Source of the DNA: Dendrocalamus latiflorus
Taxonomy: Eukaryota > Streptophyta > Magnoliopsida > Poales > Poaceae
Assembly (NCBI GenBank): GCA_017311315.1
Contig: CM029654.1
Location: forward strand, 27,694,778 to 27,758,777
Reading direction: 5' to 3'
Length of the DNA stretch: 64,000 nucleotides
Shown here in pieces: positions 21,020 to 32,329 of this stretch. Each line of letters begins with the position of its first letter. The stretch's first letter is position 1. The notes beneath the pieces are model-generated. The model made no database searches and was not told where the DNA came from. It saw nothing but the letters and a program-made list of their open reading frames with translations. Made by a program: the position numbers and the translations under genes.

Positions 21020-22553
21020 CAAGTCCTGGCCAACAGTGGCCAAATCTTGATCCAGTAGTGACAAAATTTAAATATCGAATGACAAGCCTATATAATTTCA
21101 TTGTCCAGTTCCATGTGTACACCGAGGTGCTGCTGAGCAGGTATTCTCCCACCGGCGTGGACCGTGAATCTTCGGTGAGAGTGTGCCGGAAGTTGTCCAA
21201 CTACATGCTCTACATTCTGGCCACGCGCCCTGAAATGCTGCCGGTCAAGCATGCCGAAGAAGCCCTGACGGGATATTGGAAATGCCAGACTGAGTGGGAC
21301 ATACTAGTGCCCTCTCCGGACTGCATAGATTGATGTGACCACGCCACCAACACATATGACCCTAGCGCCCAATATCAAGATTGAACTAAAGGTGAATTCG
21401 TTTCTTCGGTTTCAACATATTTTAAATAAGAATATGATGCTACCTAATGATGAAAATATATATATTTGTAGCACCACATCATGTTTGCATCAATTCAAGC
21501 AAGAGTTCAACTTGGACACATTTTGGAATCCAATTCGGCCTCCAGATCAGTTCGGATTCAACACGACGGCCCAACTTCAAATGTGCATAACTTTCACATA
21601 CGGAGTCCGTTTGAGGTCCACGAGTACTCAATGGAAAGCTTTTCTCGTCCTCTTTCCAATGGATCCAGCCTCATCTCCAAATTCCCCCTGTACTCGCTGC
21701 AATCACTCGAAGAAGGTGCTACATCACCTATTTGGGTCAAATTGGGCCTTGTAATGTTTGGGCCCAAAGGGGAGGTGCTCCCCCACCTAGGCCCACACTG
21801 TTCATGCATAACTATTCACGTGAACAGTACCATGAATAGTACCACCCCCTTTTCCTTAGTTTTGTGTGGCTTCCCCACCCCTATTTAAGGAGGCTGCACC
21901 CTTCTAGTTTGCTGGGATTTCGTTTGATTAGTTTTTCCATTGTGAAAACTTTTGTTCTTCGCTTGTGTCGGCTAGACCAACCGTAAAGAACCTTCTGCGG
22001 AATCCCACCTTTTGAGCTTAATATAAATATTTGCAATTTCAGATTGCTTGTTATCTTGTTCTTGCGTGTTCTTCGGTTGCATGCAGGAATAGACCTTCGT
22101 GGTCAGGTCAACCGCGTTCTTGGCACGGTTGATAACGACTCGGAGTGTGGTTTAGCGATTGCTTGGCGTTCTGGTCGTGACCGGTTAGTAGCCGCGTCGT
22201 CAAAATCGTTCTCCTCCAAATCGAAGTTATCATCCTATCGGAAGATCGGGACCCCGTCGCCTCATCATAGATCCACTACTGTCGGAGATGAAGGAGGTGT
22301 GGATGCGGCGCCTCATCTACGCCGCCGGCAAGTCGCGGCCCGAGGCGCACGCGGCGCAGCTGGCCAGGGGAGGGGAGCTCCTCACCTTCACCTGGCTGTT
22401 CATGGCCCATCATTCCCTCGGGGACTCAGCGTTCAGTGGGATCGAGCTTAGCGAATTATTTGGGGATGCCTGGGTTGCTCCTGGCCTACCTTAGGCTCGG
22501 GGACATTGCGTTCGGCGAGATCGAGCTTATCAAATTATTTGGGGTTGCCTAAA
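21020..22553 (+). pseudogene. Second DUF594-family locus, 5'-truncated and interrupted
   Basis: It matches the 3' half of the first locus. It starts at the position equivalent to GQQWPNL, runs through FHVYTEVLLSRYSPTG and SSVRVCRKLSNYMLYILATR, then breaks at 21330. Coding resumes after a solo LTR at 22273 with RRLIYAAGKSRPEAHAAQLA and LLTFTWLFMAHHSLGD, ending in a stop at 22492-22494. The last 60 bp (22493-22553) repeat the C-terminal module (RLGDIAFGEIELIKLFGVA) in another frame. No DUF4220 half is present. The 3' flank after the stop matches that of the first locus, so this is a local duplicate that lost its 5' half. It is certainly non-functional as a full gene. Confidence 0.82.
21331..22267 (+). 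mobile_element. Solo LTR (937 bp) inside the second DUF594 locus
   Basis: It begins TGATG and ends CATCA, which are inverted to each other, and is flanked by TAGAT at 21326-21330 and 22268-22272. It contains the CCCCTATTTAAGGAGG promoter-like stretch near 21880 and no coding region. A solo LTR is the product of recombination between the two LTRs of a complete element. The family is not identified, but the layout suggests gypsy. Confidence 0.87.
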
Positions 22554-22868
22554 ACTTGACAGATTTGCATGGCTAGCTACTTGCATGCATGCCTGCCCTA
22601 ATTAATTATGTATTGTTGTTTAATTACTAATAATACTAGTATTGCTATGTATGTATGATCGTGAATCATGTCTATCTCTGTTCGTGTGACTGATCAAAGG
22701 ATTAAGTGGAGTACGTATATGTTGTTCTACATTTACTTGGCACCTCTTTTATTTATCTGTTTTTTTTCTCTGTATCACTGTATGCAACTCTCTTAATATG
22801 TAATTAGATATATGATGACGCACTGATATTGGATCGGCTTTCGTCACTTAATTTGTCCGCGCGCAGCT
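22554..22868 (+). other. 3' flank of the second DUF594 locus
   Basis: The first ~110 bp match the 3' flank of the first locus (TTGCATGGCTAGCTACTTGC). The remainder is unique here and carries no gene I can support. It ends at GTTCT (22869-22873), the presumed left half of the target duplication of the outer copia element. Confidence 0.5.
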
Positions 22869-22873
22869 GTTCT

Positions 22874-23943
22874 TGAGAGACCATGTGGTCGTGATCCCAT
22901 GTTTGTGATGAGTAATTGACAAGTGGTTTGGATAGCTTGAGTTTGATGTGAGTGGTTCGAGCCGAGTTGTCGCGTGATGTGGTTTGGTTTCGGTCGGACC
23001 TGGTCAAACCTAGTCAATCGTGTTTAGGATGGGTATTCCTTTGATTCGACAGGTTTGGGCTTTATCATGCTAATTTTGATTACATGTATCGAGCGGTGCT
23101 ATTTGATGTGTTTCTTGTCTGTGTTGGCTACAGGACATCGAGGCGGAGTCGTGGCGAGACACGGTGGACCGGACTAGGCGCAGGTGGCGCTGAGGTCAGA
23201 ACGGTCGGGAGGTGTCGAAGACGGCAAGGGCTCGCATGGCAAGAAAAAAGGAAGCTTCCTGAAAGGTGCGCGAGGGGCGTTTCGGTAAAAACGCAAAGCT
23301 GCACTAAAGGAAGCGGGTTTGGATAAAGCATCGAGTAGGTGGTGACCTAATGGGTAAAGCATGTGCAAACCCATTAGTGGGAGGCTATAAAAGGAGAGGG
23401 AGAGGTTGTGCTGAAATTGAGAGAGTGGGTGTAAGAGTTGGAGTTGAGAAAGAGAGAAAGAGAGGAGGTGTGAGTTGCTCTCTATGCTCTCCAGGCGTAT
23501 GGGGACTTAGTTTGAGTTCTTGAGAGTAGTGGACAGCATGTAAACACACTTGATTTTCAATCATTCATGTCTCCGTATCGTTTTTAGTCCAGTTGTGAAA
23601 TCCTTGGTTGAGGTGCTATGGCTTCTATTTTATATTTTTGTTTATGTGCTTCCTTTGCCATTCTCAGTCCCTCTTAGTTCATGTTGATTTGAGTGGGTTT
23701 TTGTGTTCATAAAGCTGAATTCTTTTGCTTTGAACTGGGAACCGCTTCATAGCCTTGTGGCTAATATTCTCCCGAAAGCAAAGTTTCTTAACAAGTTCTT
23801 GAGAAGAGCTGCAGCCGATGGATCTTGATATCAGTCTCTCTTTTAGCTTGGGTATTTGCTGTTTTGTTCTTTTTCAAGCCACACCTTGTATTCTCCTGGC
23901 TGCCTGCTGCGTTCATTTTTGTGTCTACTTTTCTATCTAAAAG
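22874..23943 (+). repeat. 5' LTR of the outer copia element, left part
   Basis: It starts TGAGAGACCATGTGG like the LTR of the nested element at 35-45 kb. GGCTATAAAAGG at 23383-23394 is a clear TATA box, followed by TCTATGCTCTCC...GCGTAT, which is also shared. It is cut at 23943 by the chromovirus and resumes at 51078. Confidence 0.82.
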
Positions 23944-25333
23944 TGTCACATCCCAAAATTTGGCTTTTTGAAAAATTTAAATTCAAATAAATTATTTTAA
24001 GGTAATTGGATTTTACTTGGCTTTTATTTGCCTTTCTGGATTTTCTGGAATTTAAAAACTATTTTTAGAGTTTAAAAAGTAATTCAAAATATGAAAATTA
24101 AATATCAACAATAGTTGGAAATAATTTTATTAAGTCCAAAATATCTCCAGGAGCTTCTGTGAATTTTTCTGGAATTTTTGGAGGTATTTTCTTATTTTTC
24201 TGAGGCCTAAATAATTTTCTAGCCTTTTCTGAAAATCAAAATCAAATTCTGAAAATAAAATCCCTCCTTTTTCCTCCGGCCGACGCGTGGACGGCCCAGA
24301 TCCGCCCACGTCGCCGCTCGGCCGATCCCGGCCGCACTTCCCTCTCCCTCGCTGTCCAGCGGGCCCGGCCCGTCAGCCGGCGGCCCCGCCTTCCCCTCCT
24401 CCGCGCCTGACGCGTGGACGGCTCGGATGAGCCGAGTCCCCGCACGGGCCATCCAGCCGCCCGCTCTCACTCCCGCCCTCACCCCCACTGACCCGCGGGC
24501 CCCGCCCGTCAGCCGCGCGCGCCCTCTCTCCCGCTGCCACCCGGCCCCGCCTGTCAGACCCGTCGTCCCCGCGGAGCCGGCGCCTTCCTTTTCCTTCCCC
24601 CTCTTTCCTTTCTCGCCGGCCGACCGAATCCTCGGTGGACCCGGCCTTTCCTTCCCCGTTCCTCTCCGGTTTTGGAATCCCCGAGCTCCCCGCGCGACCA
24701 AATCCCGAACGCCCGCGCCTCCCTTCCCTCTCCGGCCCCCTATTTCCTTTTTCCCCCAAACTTTCCCCACCGCCCACCGAGATCTCCGGCGAGGAATTAA
24801 GCGCTCGTGTTCCCTCCTCTGCCCCTATAAATACCCCCATCGCCCTCATCTCTCCCCACACCACCTCGCAGCGCTCTCCGCCTCCTTCCCCGAGCCCCGT
24901 AGAGCCCTGCCACCGTGCCACCTTCCCCTCCGAGCTCCGCCCAACTCCGGCGAGCCTTCCCCGCCGCCTCGGACCCTTCCAGAGCCCGCCGCCGCCACCC
25001 CGAGCTTCCTCACGCCCGGGCGAACCTCCCCGTCACCTCGGCTGCCTCTCCCCGCCGCCGGAGCGCCGTCGCGCCGGAGGACCCGAGCCAGCTCCGCCAC
25101 CTCCTCGTCGCCGGCCTTCTCCGCTCGTCGCCGCACTTCGTTGACCCCTCCAACCGGACCCCCTCCGCACCAGGATTACATATCACGCACCGCCAGAACC
25201 TCTCCGGCCTCCCCTCGCCGCCGACGACCTTGCCTCCGTCCACGGCTGCCGGACCACCCGAAGGTACCCCTCAAGAGGGTTACCTACCCTTATTGGGTAG
25301 GCAACGCCTCCCCGCTCACTTGGCTAGCAGCGC

Positions 25334-28300
25334 TGTAACAGCCCAACTTTTTGATAAAATAAAAATAATTAAATAAAGGTTAAAATGGAATAAAATAAAA
25401 TTTAATCTAAAATAAGCATTTTTGTGCCTAAGTTTGAATTTGGATTTGCCCTGAATTTCTGTTTTTGAAAAAGCTAGATTTGAAAAGCAATTTCAGAAAA
25501 CCTAAAAATATTATTTTGATTTTCTATAAAAATCTTATGTCAAATTAATTATTTGGAGTTATTTGGCTTTTATTTGGTTCTCTGGTTTTTCTGGAGTTTA
25601 AAAATGTATTTTTGAAATTAAAAAGTATTTTAAGTATGAAAATTAAGTACCAACATTAGTTGGAAATAATTTTATTAAGTTCCAAATGTCTCCAGGAGAT
25701 TCTCTAAATTTTTCTGAGATTTTTGGAATTTATTTCATATTTTTCGGAGGCTTAATGGAATTTCTAGGCTTTTCTGAAAACCCAAAAATCAGAAAAAGAA
25801 ATAATCTCCCCTCCTCCCCCTCCGGTCGCCACGTGGACGGCCAGATTTGCGCCCACGTCGCCCCCGCTCCATCCCGCCTCCCCCTCCTCTCGGGCCACCA
25901 CCTGGCCGGGCCGGATTGCGCCGCGTCGCGCCTGCCGCCTCATCTCGGCCGTCCGCGCCTTGCCCCTCTCTCGGCCGCCCGATGCGTGCCCCGCCACGTG
26001 GCCGCATCCTAGCCGCCCGAGCCCCGCTCCTCTCTCTCCTCACCCCGGTCCCGCCTGTCGGCGCCTCCCTTCCCCTCGCTCTCTCTCTTCCGCGTGGACC
26101 CGGCCTGTCAGGCCTTCTTCCACCTCCGGCTGCGCCCGTCTCCTTCCTCCCGCACCCGCCGCCGGCCGTTGCACCCATCCCCGCCTGACCCGGTCACCAC
26201 CCCCTCTCTCTCGGCCGCGCCCCACTCCCGCACGACCCGCGCCCACGCGCCACCTCCTCCCCCGCCTTCCCCGCGCACGCCCCCACCTTCTCCCGCAACC
26301 GCCGCCCGCCTCCGGCGACCAATTCACCCCGGCCCGCTCCCCCACGCCCCTATTTAAACCCACCCCGGCCTCCCCTATCTTCACTCATCCTCCCCCGCCT
26401 CTCCATTTCCCCCTCCCGAGAGCCTCCGCCCCGCATTGCTCCTGCGCCGCCGTCGGCGTCGGAGTTCCTCCGGCGAGGAATTGCGGCCGACACAAGCTTT
26501 CCCGCGCCGGACCGACTCCACCCCGGGCTTCCTCGCGCCTCCGCCGACGTCCTCCGCCCCTCTGTCCAGCTCGAGCGCCACCGGAGCCCTGCCACCGCGT
26601 GAAGCCCGAGCCGCCGCCGCTTTTCCCTCGCCGCCGACCGCCTTCCGGCCACCTCCGGTAACCCCCTCGCCCACCCTCGGGTTCCCCGCCCTCCGCTCTC
26701 CTGAATGCACCACTCGCCGCCGGCCGCCACCCGCCGGAGCGCCGGCGAGCTCCCCGGGCCCGAGCGCCGCCCCGGCCGACCGGCCTCCATGCCCACGTGG
26801 CTGCCACCTGGCGCCCGGTGGCCGCCACATCGGCCTCCCTCGGCCCTGTCAGCGCCACGCCAGCTCGGCCCCGCCAACCGTGCCACGTCAGCGCCTTTCC
26901 CCTCTGTGGGCTTGGTCCATGGACCATGGGCCCACTGTCAGCCGGTGCCCCTCTCGGGCTGACGTCATGCTTGCGTCATAATTCCCTTTTCCAGTAAGAA
27001 AATATTTCGGCCAAAAATTAAATCAGTGCTGACGCAATAATTCAGATTTACCTTTAGGAAAATAATTCCAAAATTCCTCCTTTTCCATTTTCCCTCTTTT
27101 CAAATTTCCCGGAGCCCGTTCTCCTTCGTCTTAACTCCGATTTAGCCCATTCAAATTTCTAAATTCATCAAAAATTCCCCTCTACCCATTCCTAGCCTCA
27201 ATTTGAATATTTGAAGTCAGTTTGAATTTAATTTGATGAATTTGGTGGGTTATTTTGACGTGTAGACTTCGACGATTCGGGAAAATTCGACGACGAAGGT
27301 TTGAACCAAGTTGAAGAGCAAGGCAAGTCACCCTCCTTGATCATGTTGATCCCAGAATTGCAAATAAAATTATGTTGATTTAAATTATATTGCATGCGTA
27401 TTTCTATTCAACGTATTTCAATTCAGTTTTAAATTTAGTTATTGCCCATTTGTTATTTCCTCCATTGTTATTGAACCCCTTATACCTTGTCACCTTAGAA
27501 TCAAACTCTAGTTAATACATTAGTGTTGGCTAGAGAGTTTAATCAAATGCTTAGCCCTGCTTAATCATATAATTTTGATTTGGGATATCTTTCACATAAA
27601 ATGATGACCCTGTTTGCATAAAATGATATGTTCTCTTGACTTTGGTGAGTCAATGAGGTTTATGAATTATTTTGAAAACAAAATATAAAACTAGTTTAGA
27701 CTTAGGCAATTGGTTAGAGTGGTGGGTGCAGGCATGCCCTATTGGTTGGAGCCGCAGTGGTTGATTGTCGTGCACGGGGGTATGTGGTTGGGCCTGAGTC
27801 AGATTAAGGACCGGTCTGTGAGCTACTGTTGCAAAGCCCTAATCGTACTACCACATGGCTGGTATGGGACAGCCCTGGCCGAATAATTTGTGAAGTCCCA
27901 ACCTGAGTCGAGTTGTAGGTTGAAAGTGAGCGTGGTTGGTGCCATGTGAAGTCGCACTTGGGCGAGCGTGGTTAAGCCATGAGAAGTCTCGTCTAGGCTC
28001 AAGAGGGGGTCCCGGTCTGGTGGATTCCTTACTGGGGTGAAACCTTAGAGTTGGCTCGACCAGGTTGAAGGCTTTGCATTGTAAAGGCCTTGTCATGACT
28101 CCTTGCCGCACACCTAAGGAAGTGTGTAACTCGCGTGGCACAAAAGGATGATCGTGTCTTGTGGGTAAAGCTGTACAACCTCTGCAGAGTGTATAATCTA
28201 TCCTGGATAGCCATGCCCACGGTCATGGGCATGCTGAGTAAAAGTTTTTCATGGATTAGACTTTGTTTTACAAAAATGTTTTCGAAAACCTTGTGGATGG

Positions 28301-28991
28301 ATGGAATCTACGAGAGATGAAAACCTTGCGGATGGATGGAATCCGTGAAAGATGGAAATCTGGTGAATGGATGGAATTCATCAGAGTTGCGCAGTGAAAG
28401 CGTGTGGATGGATGGAATCCATACGTGGTCTTTTGGAAAAGATGGTCCGGGTGGGATGCCCGTGAATAGGTTGGTGTTTGGTTGGAGCCTGCACTGACGG
28501 TATTACTTTCTATCGCAAGTAATGTTTTTACTTTCTGTATTAAATTCAGCAATTTCAATCTACTTATTGTATTTCTTAAATGCTGTTTTATGCAAACTAA
28601 TCCTATAAGCCTTCCATTGAAGCCTTTATCATTATGTTGCATTTTCCCGGGTGATTTGCGGAGTACAAGTTTGTACTCACGTTGCTTTTTCTACACAGAG
28701 AAGGAAGACGTCAACTACGGTGAAGATTTGGACGAATAGGCTACGTCTTACTGTCGTTTGCCTGTGGGCAGGCTCAGTGGGCTTCTTCCGCTTCGGTTTT
28801 TCTTCCGCTGCTTATTACTTAATTTTGGCTTATGTGCCATTGATGTAAACTTTGGCATTCATGCCCATATTCAGTTAATAAATGTCATTATGGTTGATAT
28901 TTATCTTTGTTGTACGCTGTGTGCACTAGCTGATCCTGGACTAGTGTGATTTACACAGAGGATCCAGGAGTCGTTGCTCCGGGTTCCGACA
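25334..28991 (+). mobile_element. 3.66-kb solo LTR of a sister chromovirus family
   Basis: It begins TGTAACAGCCCAAC and ends GGGTTCCGACA, and is flanked by AGCGC at 25329-25333 and 28992-28996. The uninterrupted 3' LTR reads straight across the site, which proves the insertion. Layout parallels the host LTR: AT-rich start sharing TGGAAATAATTTTATTAAG, GC-rich centre with CCCCTATTTAAACCC, then a terminal block with GCACTAGCT...GGACTAGTG. No internal region or second LTR is present. Confidence 0.93.
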
Positions 28992-29084
28992 AGCGCTCGC
29001 TAGTAACTCCCTCGGCGCGCGTTCGAGCCTCCGGCTCCGCGCGCGGAGGTTGAGTTTTTCGTTTATTTTCCGGGCTGACAAGTG

Positions 29085-29340
29085 GGTCCCACCCGTCAGC
29101 GGCCGCCGGTCTGCGCTGGCCACTGCCGCCTGGGCCCCACCTCTCTGTGCTATCTCTGACAAGTGGGCCCGGAGTCCAGTGGGTCCCATGTGTCAGAGGC
29201 TGAGCCGTGGGCTCACTGTCCAGTGGGTCCCACATGTCAGTGACCAGCAGAGAATACTGTTCCGTGGGTCCCACCTGTCAGTCTCCCGAGATAAAAATAA
29301 AAGAATAAAATTTAATTTTCCAGTGGGTCCCACCTGTCAG
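29085..29340 (+). repeat. GTGGGTCCCAC motif cluster in the chromovirus LTR
   Basis: Five copies of a near-palindromic GTGGGTCCCA(C/T), each followed by (N)TGTCAG or CGTCAG, occur within 260 bp. The same cluster is at 48945-49208 in the 3' LTR. GGTCCCAC fits the class I TCP factor site GGNCCCAC, so an enhancer role is possible but not shown. Confidence 0.6.
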
Positions 29341-31209
29341 AAATTCCCGAATTTCTAGATTTATTCAAATCTGAGATTTTCAAATGAGCATAACTTTCTC
29401 ATTTTAACTCCAAATCCAGCCATTCAAATTTCTAAATTCATCTAAAATCATACTCTATCCAACTATGGCCTCTGTTGATTTTTTGGATTTTATTTGAATT
29501 TTATTTGTATTTATTTGCTTTGTTTGCCTCGTCTTTCCTCGCGTAGATTCCAACGTTGTTGACGATCCCTCTTCACAGCAACAAGAAGATCCAGAAACCC
29601 TGCAAGAAGGCAAGTCTCCTTTGATCATCTTGAACCTATGCTTTTGAAATGTTTTTAAAATATTTTTAAATTATGTGCATTGCTATTTACATAAAGTCAC
29701 TAGTTCAAGTCTTTAGGAATTAGTTATTCCAACTTTGTTATGCCCTCATTTGACATTGATTGCCACGTACCTTGTCACCCTAGAACTTCCTTTGTCTCAA
29801 TAATGAGATTACTAATAACCTTTGTGAATAGTAGATGGGTAGCTTAATGCTTAGTCTTGCTATCTAAATAACTTTGGAAAATCTTGAAAATGGGAAATTA
29901 TGATTTATTATTGAACCCTTGTGTTTGAAAGTGAAGTGGCAATTGGAGTTGTCACTGTGATTTTAAAATAAAATAAAATTGTGAAAGTTGGTTTAGATTA
30001 GGGTGGATGGTTGTTTGGGTTGGTGCAGTAAGCACGAGAACTTGTTAAGTGTATGTTCCACCCTAGTCAATTAAGGACCGACGCTTGTGTTTGTCCAAAC
30101 TGAGCATTAACCGTACAATCACAAGTCTATATGGGTACGACCTAGCTGACTAACTTATGATAGTCTAGTTTAGGTGCCACCAGTGGAAAGTGGGTGCCAG
30201 GGATGGACTGGTTATTCACAGTGAGGGACAGAGATTTACTGTACTCATATGGCGCAAGAGGGGACTTCAGATTGGGCGGATTTAACCCTTCTGCGGTGAA
30301 ACCTCAGCGGGTGGTATCTAGCTAGATTAGAGTAAGGTAAAGGCTTTGTGGTATTTTATCTGGGTCTCATGCCAAGGAAGCGTGTTGACTTTTAGGATAA
30401 TTTATCTCTTGTGGGTAAAGTTGTACAACCTCTGCAGAGTGTAAAACTATTCGAATAGCCGTGCCCACGGTCAAGGGCGGGCAAGGAATGCATTCACATG
30501 GTAGATTTCTGGTTTTGGTTTTAAAAACAAAAGATTTGTATTCCGAGGGTGGAGGGAACTCTCGGAAGGGAATCCTGGCGGATGGAGCCAGAGAGGGTGG
30601 ATGGAACCCGCAGTTTAAAACTTGACCAATGGTAATTGGTTAGATAGTGTTGGTAGTTGGAACCTTCACTAGAAAGTTAATTCTGTTAAAACATTTACTT
30701 CATTAAATGTTGCCTTCGAAAATAATTAGTAGTATTGAGATTTCAAATATTGCTTTGTGCAAAAGAACCGTATGGCCTTCCTTTGTTAAAGCCTTGCATC
30801 TATGCATTTTTCCCAAGACTTGCGGAGTACTTTATGTACTCACATGCTACACTTAAAAATAAAATCTCAGAGGAAGTTGAAGCTCAAGAAGGTGACTACG
30901 ACTACTGCTTCGCGTGTGGCTGTGATGGATTCTTCCCGGAGGACTAGGTCGCGCTTCCCCAGTCAATTGCCTGTGGCGAATTGATGGGTCGTTCTCGAGT
31001 TATCTTTGCTTCCGCTTATTTCTTGTGTGCGAGGTCTTAAACCTCCAATGTAATAATGTGACCCTGTGGTCAGTACTCTTATTTATTGTAATAAATCGTT
31101 GATGGTGATGTTTTCCATTCTATTTGACTGTGTGCACTAGCTTTGATCTGGGACTAGTGCTGTAATACACAGAGGGTCCGGGTTTGGTAATCCGGGGGCC
31201 CGACAGAGA

Positions 31210-31222
31210 TGGTATCAGAGCC
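31210..31222 (+). other. Primer binding site of the chromovirus
   Basis: TGGTATCAGAGCC lies four bases after the 5' LTR and is complementary to the 3' end of plant initiator tRNA-Met. Confidence 0.93.
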
Positions 31223-31411
31223 AATTTGACTGTAGGACGTGACCTAGATTAGGAATGGCAAACCATAAGGACTTATATTTATAAAAAGAGTATATTAAAA
31301 ATGTATAAGCTTCTTTGCTTCTACTCTCTTCCTACTTAGAATCTCGTTCTTGTCTCCAACTCCATTTGTTAAAAACTTTTTACTAATCTTTTCTTTCACT
31401 CAACTTTGTAG

Positions 31412-32329
31412 ATGGCTGGTTCATCCTCCGCTGCCCCGTGGGACTACTACTCACATGGAGAGGATGCTGGAGCATTCGCTAACCTTCTCCGGCAGCTGAT
31501 GCAGTGTTTGGAGTACCGTCAGCCGCCCATCTTCAGGGGTCGGAAGACGCGGATCCTGGATCGAGACTCTTGGACGATGGAGGTATTCCTGTATGCACGG
31601 GAAGAGGAATTCAAGTCCCACACCTACCCCATCAAGCACCCTCGGTCCCGCTGTTTCGACGCTGTCCAGGACGCAGCACGCCTCGCCATTGACGAGTTGT
31701 GCCACCTGCACAAGGATGCTGTACATCAGTCCCCTTTTTGCTTCTTCATCAACCCCAGGGTAGGACAGAGGTATCCAGATCCCTTTGATATTCCAGCTGA
31801 CGATCCTCGACTGTCACATCAGGTGCAGCTCACCCAGGCGATGGCAGTCACTTATGCTAGAGCTCAGGAGGAGATTGGACAACTTAGGATGCTTCTCACT
31901 TCCAGCTACCAGCATTCCGACACGCTTCGCGCACAGCTTCTCCAGAGCCAGGCAGCTGAGTTTGAGTTGGGACGTCTCCGGGCCGCAGCCGACTACGCGC
32001 CGTCTTCACCCATAGTTGACTACACGCCGTCTTCCCCAGTACCAGCTGTCATCCCCAACAATCCGGCACCAGCTCGACTTTCAGGACTCCACATCAGACT
32101 TACCGCACGCAAGAAGGTGCAACGCCCCAGTCCGCCACCTGTCATCACTCTCAAGAAGCGCAAGCCTTCTCCTTCTCGTTCTCGGTCGACTGCCTCCAGT
32201 CGTAACCGTGCCTCAGCCGAGTGTGACTGTTCACGTCACCACGTGAGAGAGCGCCAGGAAGACCCGGAGGAGGATCCAGAAGAGGACCCGGAAGAAGACC
32301 CTGAGGAGCGCGTCTTTGGAGAGGATTAG
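31412..32329 (+). CDS. Extra ORF upstream of gag in the chromovirus (orf0-like)
   Basis: 305 codons between the primer site and gag, intact, starting at ATG 31412 just after a pyrimidine-rich leader. I know of no assigned function. RIRE3/RIRE8-type elements of rice are reported to carry an additional ORF at this position. Visible features are an N-terminal globular part (residues 1-130, with DSWTMEVFLYAREEEF), a helical Gln/Leu-rich stretch at about 140-190, a Pro/Ser-rich part with repeated YAPSSP/YTPSSP, a basic KKRKPSPSRSRS segment that could be a nuclear signal, and an acidic tail of repeated EEDP units. It overlaps no other gene and ends 266 bp before gag, so it needs its own initiation or a spliced or second transcript. 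Confidence 0.75.
   Translation: MAGSSSAAPWDYYSHGEDAGAFANLLRQLMQCLEYRQPPIFRGRKTRILDRDSWTMEVFLYAREEEFKSHTYPIKHPRSRCFDAVQDAARLAIDELCHLHKDAVHQSPFCFFINPRVGQRYPDPFDIPADDPRLSHQVQLTQAMAVTYARAQEEIGQLRMLLTSSYQHSDTLRAQLLQSQAAEFELGRLRAAADYAPSSPIVDYTPSSPVPAVIPNNPAPARLSGLHIRLTARKKVQRPSPPPVITLKKRKPSPSRSRSTASSRNRASAECDCSRHHVRERQEDPEEDPEEDPEEDPEERVFGED

Larger units (their letters stand above)
23944..31205 (+). repeat. 5' LTR of the chromovirus, split by a solo LTR
   Basis: It begins TGTCACATCCCAAAATTTGG and ends GGGCCCGACA. Subtracting the 3658-bp insertion and its 5-bp duplication leaves 3599 bp, the same length as the 3' LTR. The 5' half is AT-rich then very GC-rich (long chance open frames). CCCCTATAAATACCCC near 24831 is a good TATA box. 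Confidence 0.93.

Noticed and set aside
23000..23900. Host gene in the 23-kb region
   Set aside because: The sequence matches the copia LTR at 35-45 kb (start, TATA box, downstream blocks). Its open frames are short and unconserved.
24219..26927. Several long GC-rich frames in the LTR and solo LTR
   Set aside because: Pro/Ala/Arg- or Gly/Arg-rich on both strands at once, within LTR sequence, without motifs. The same frames recur at 47.7-49.2 kb.
31210..31222. tRNA gene at the TGGTATCAGAGC sites (also 42535, 52003)
   Set aside because: Only the primer-complement segment is present, directly after each LTR. No cloverleaf is seen.
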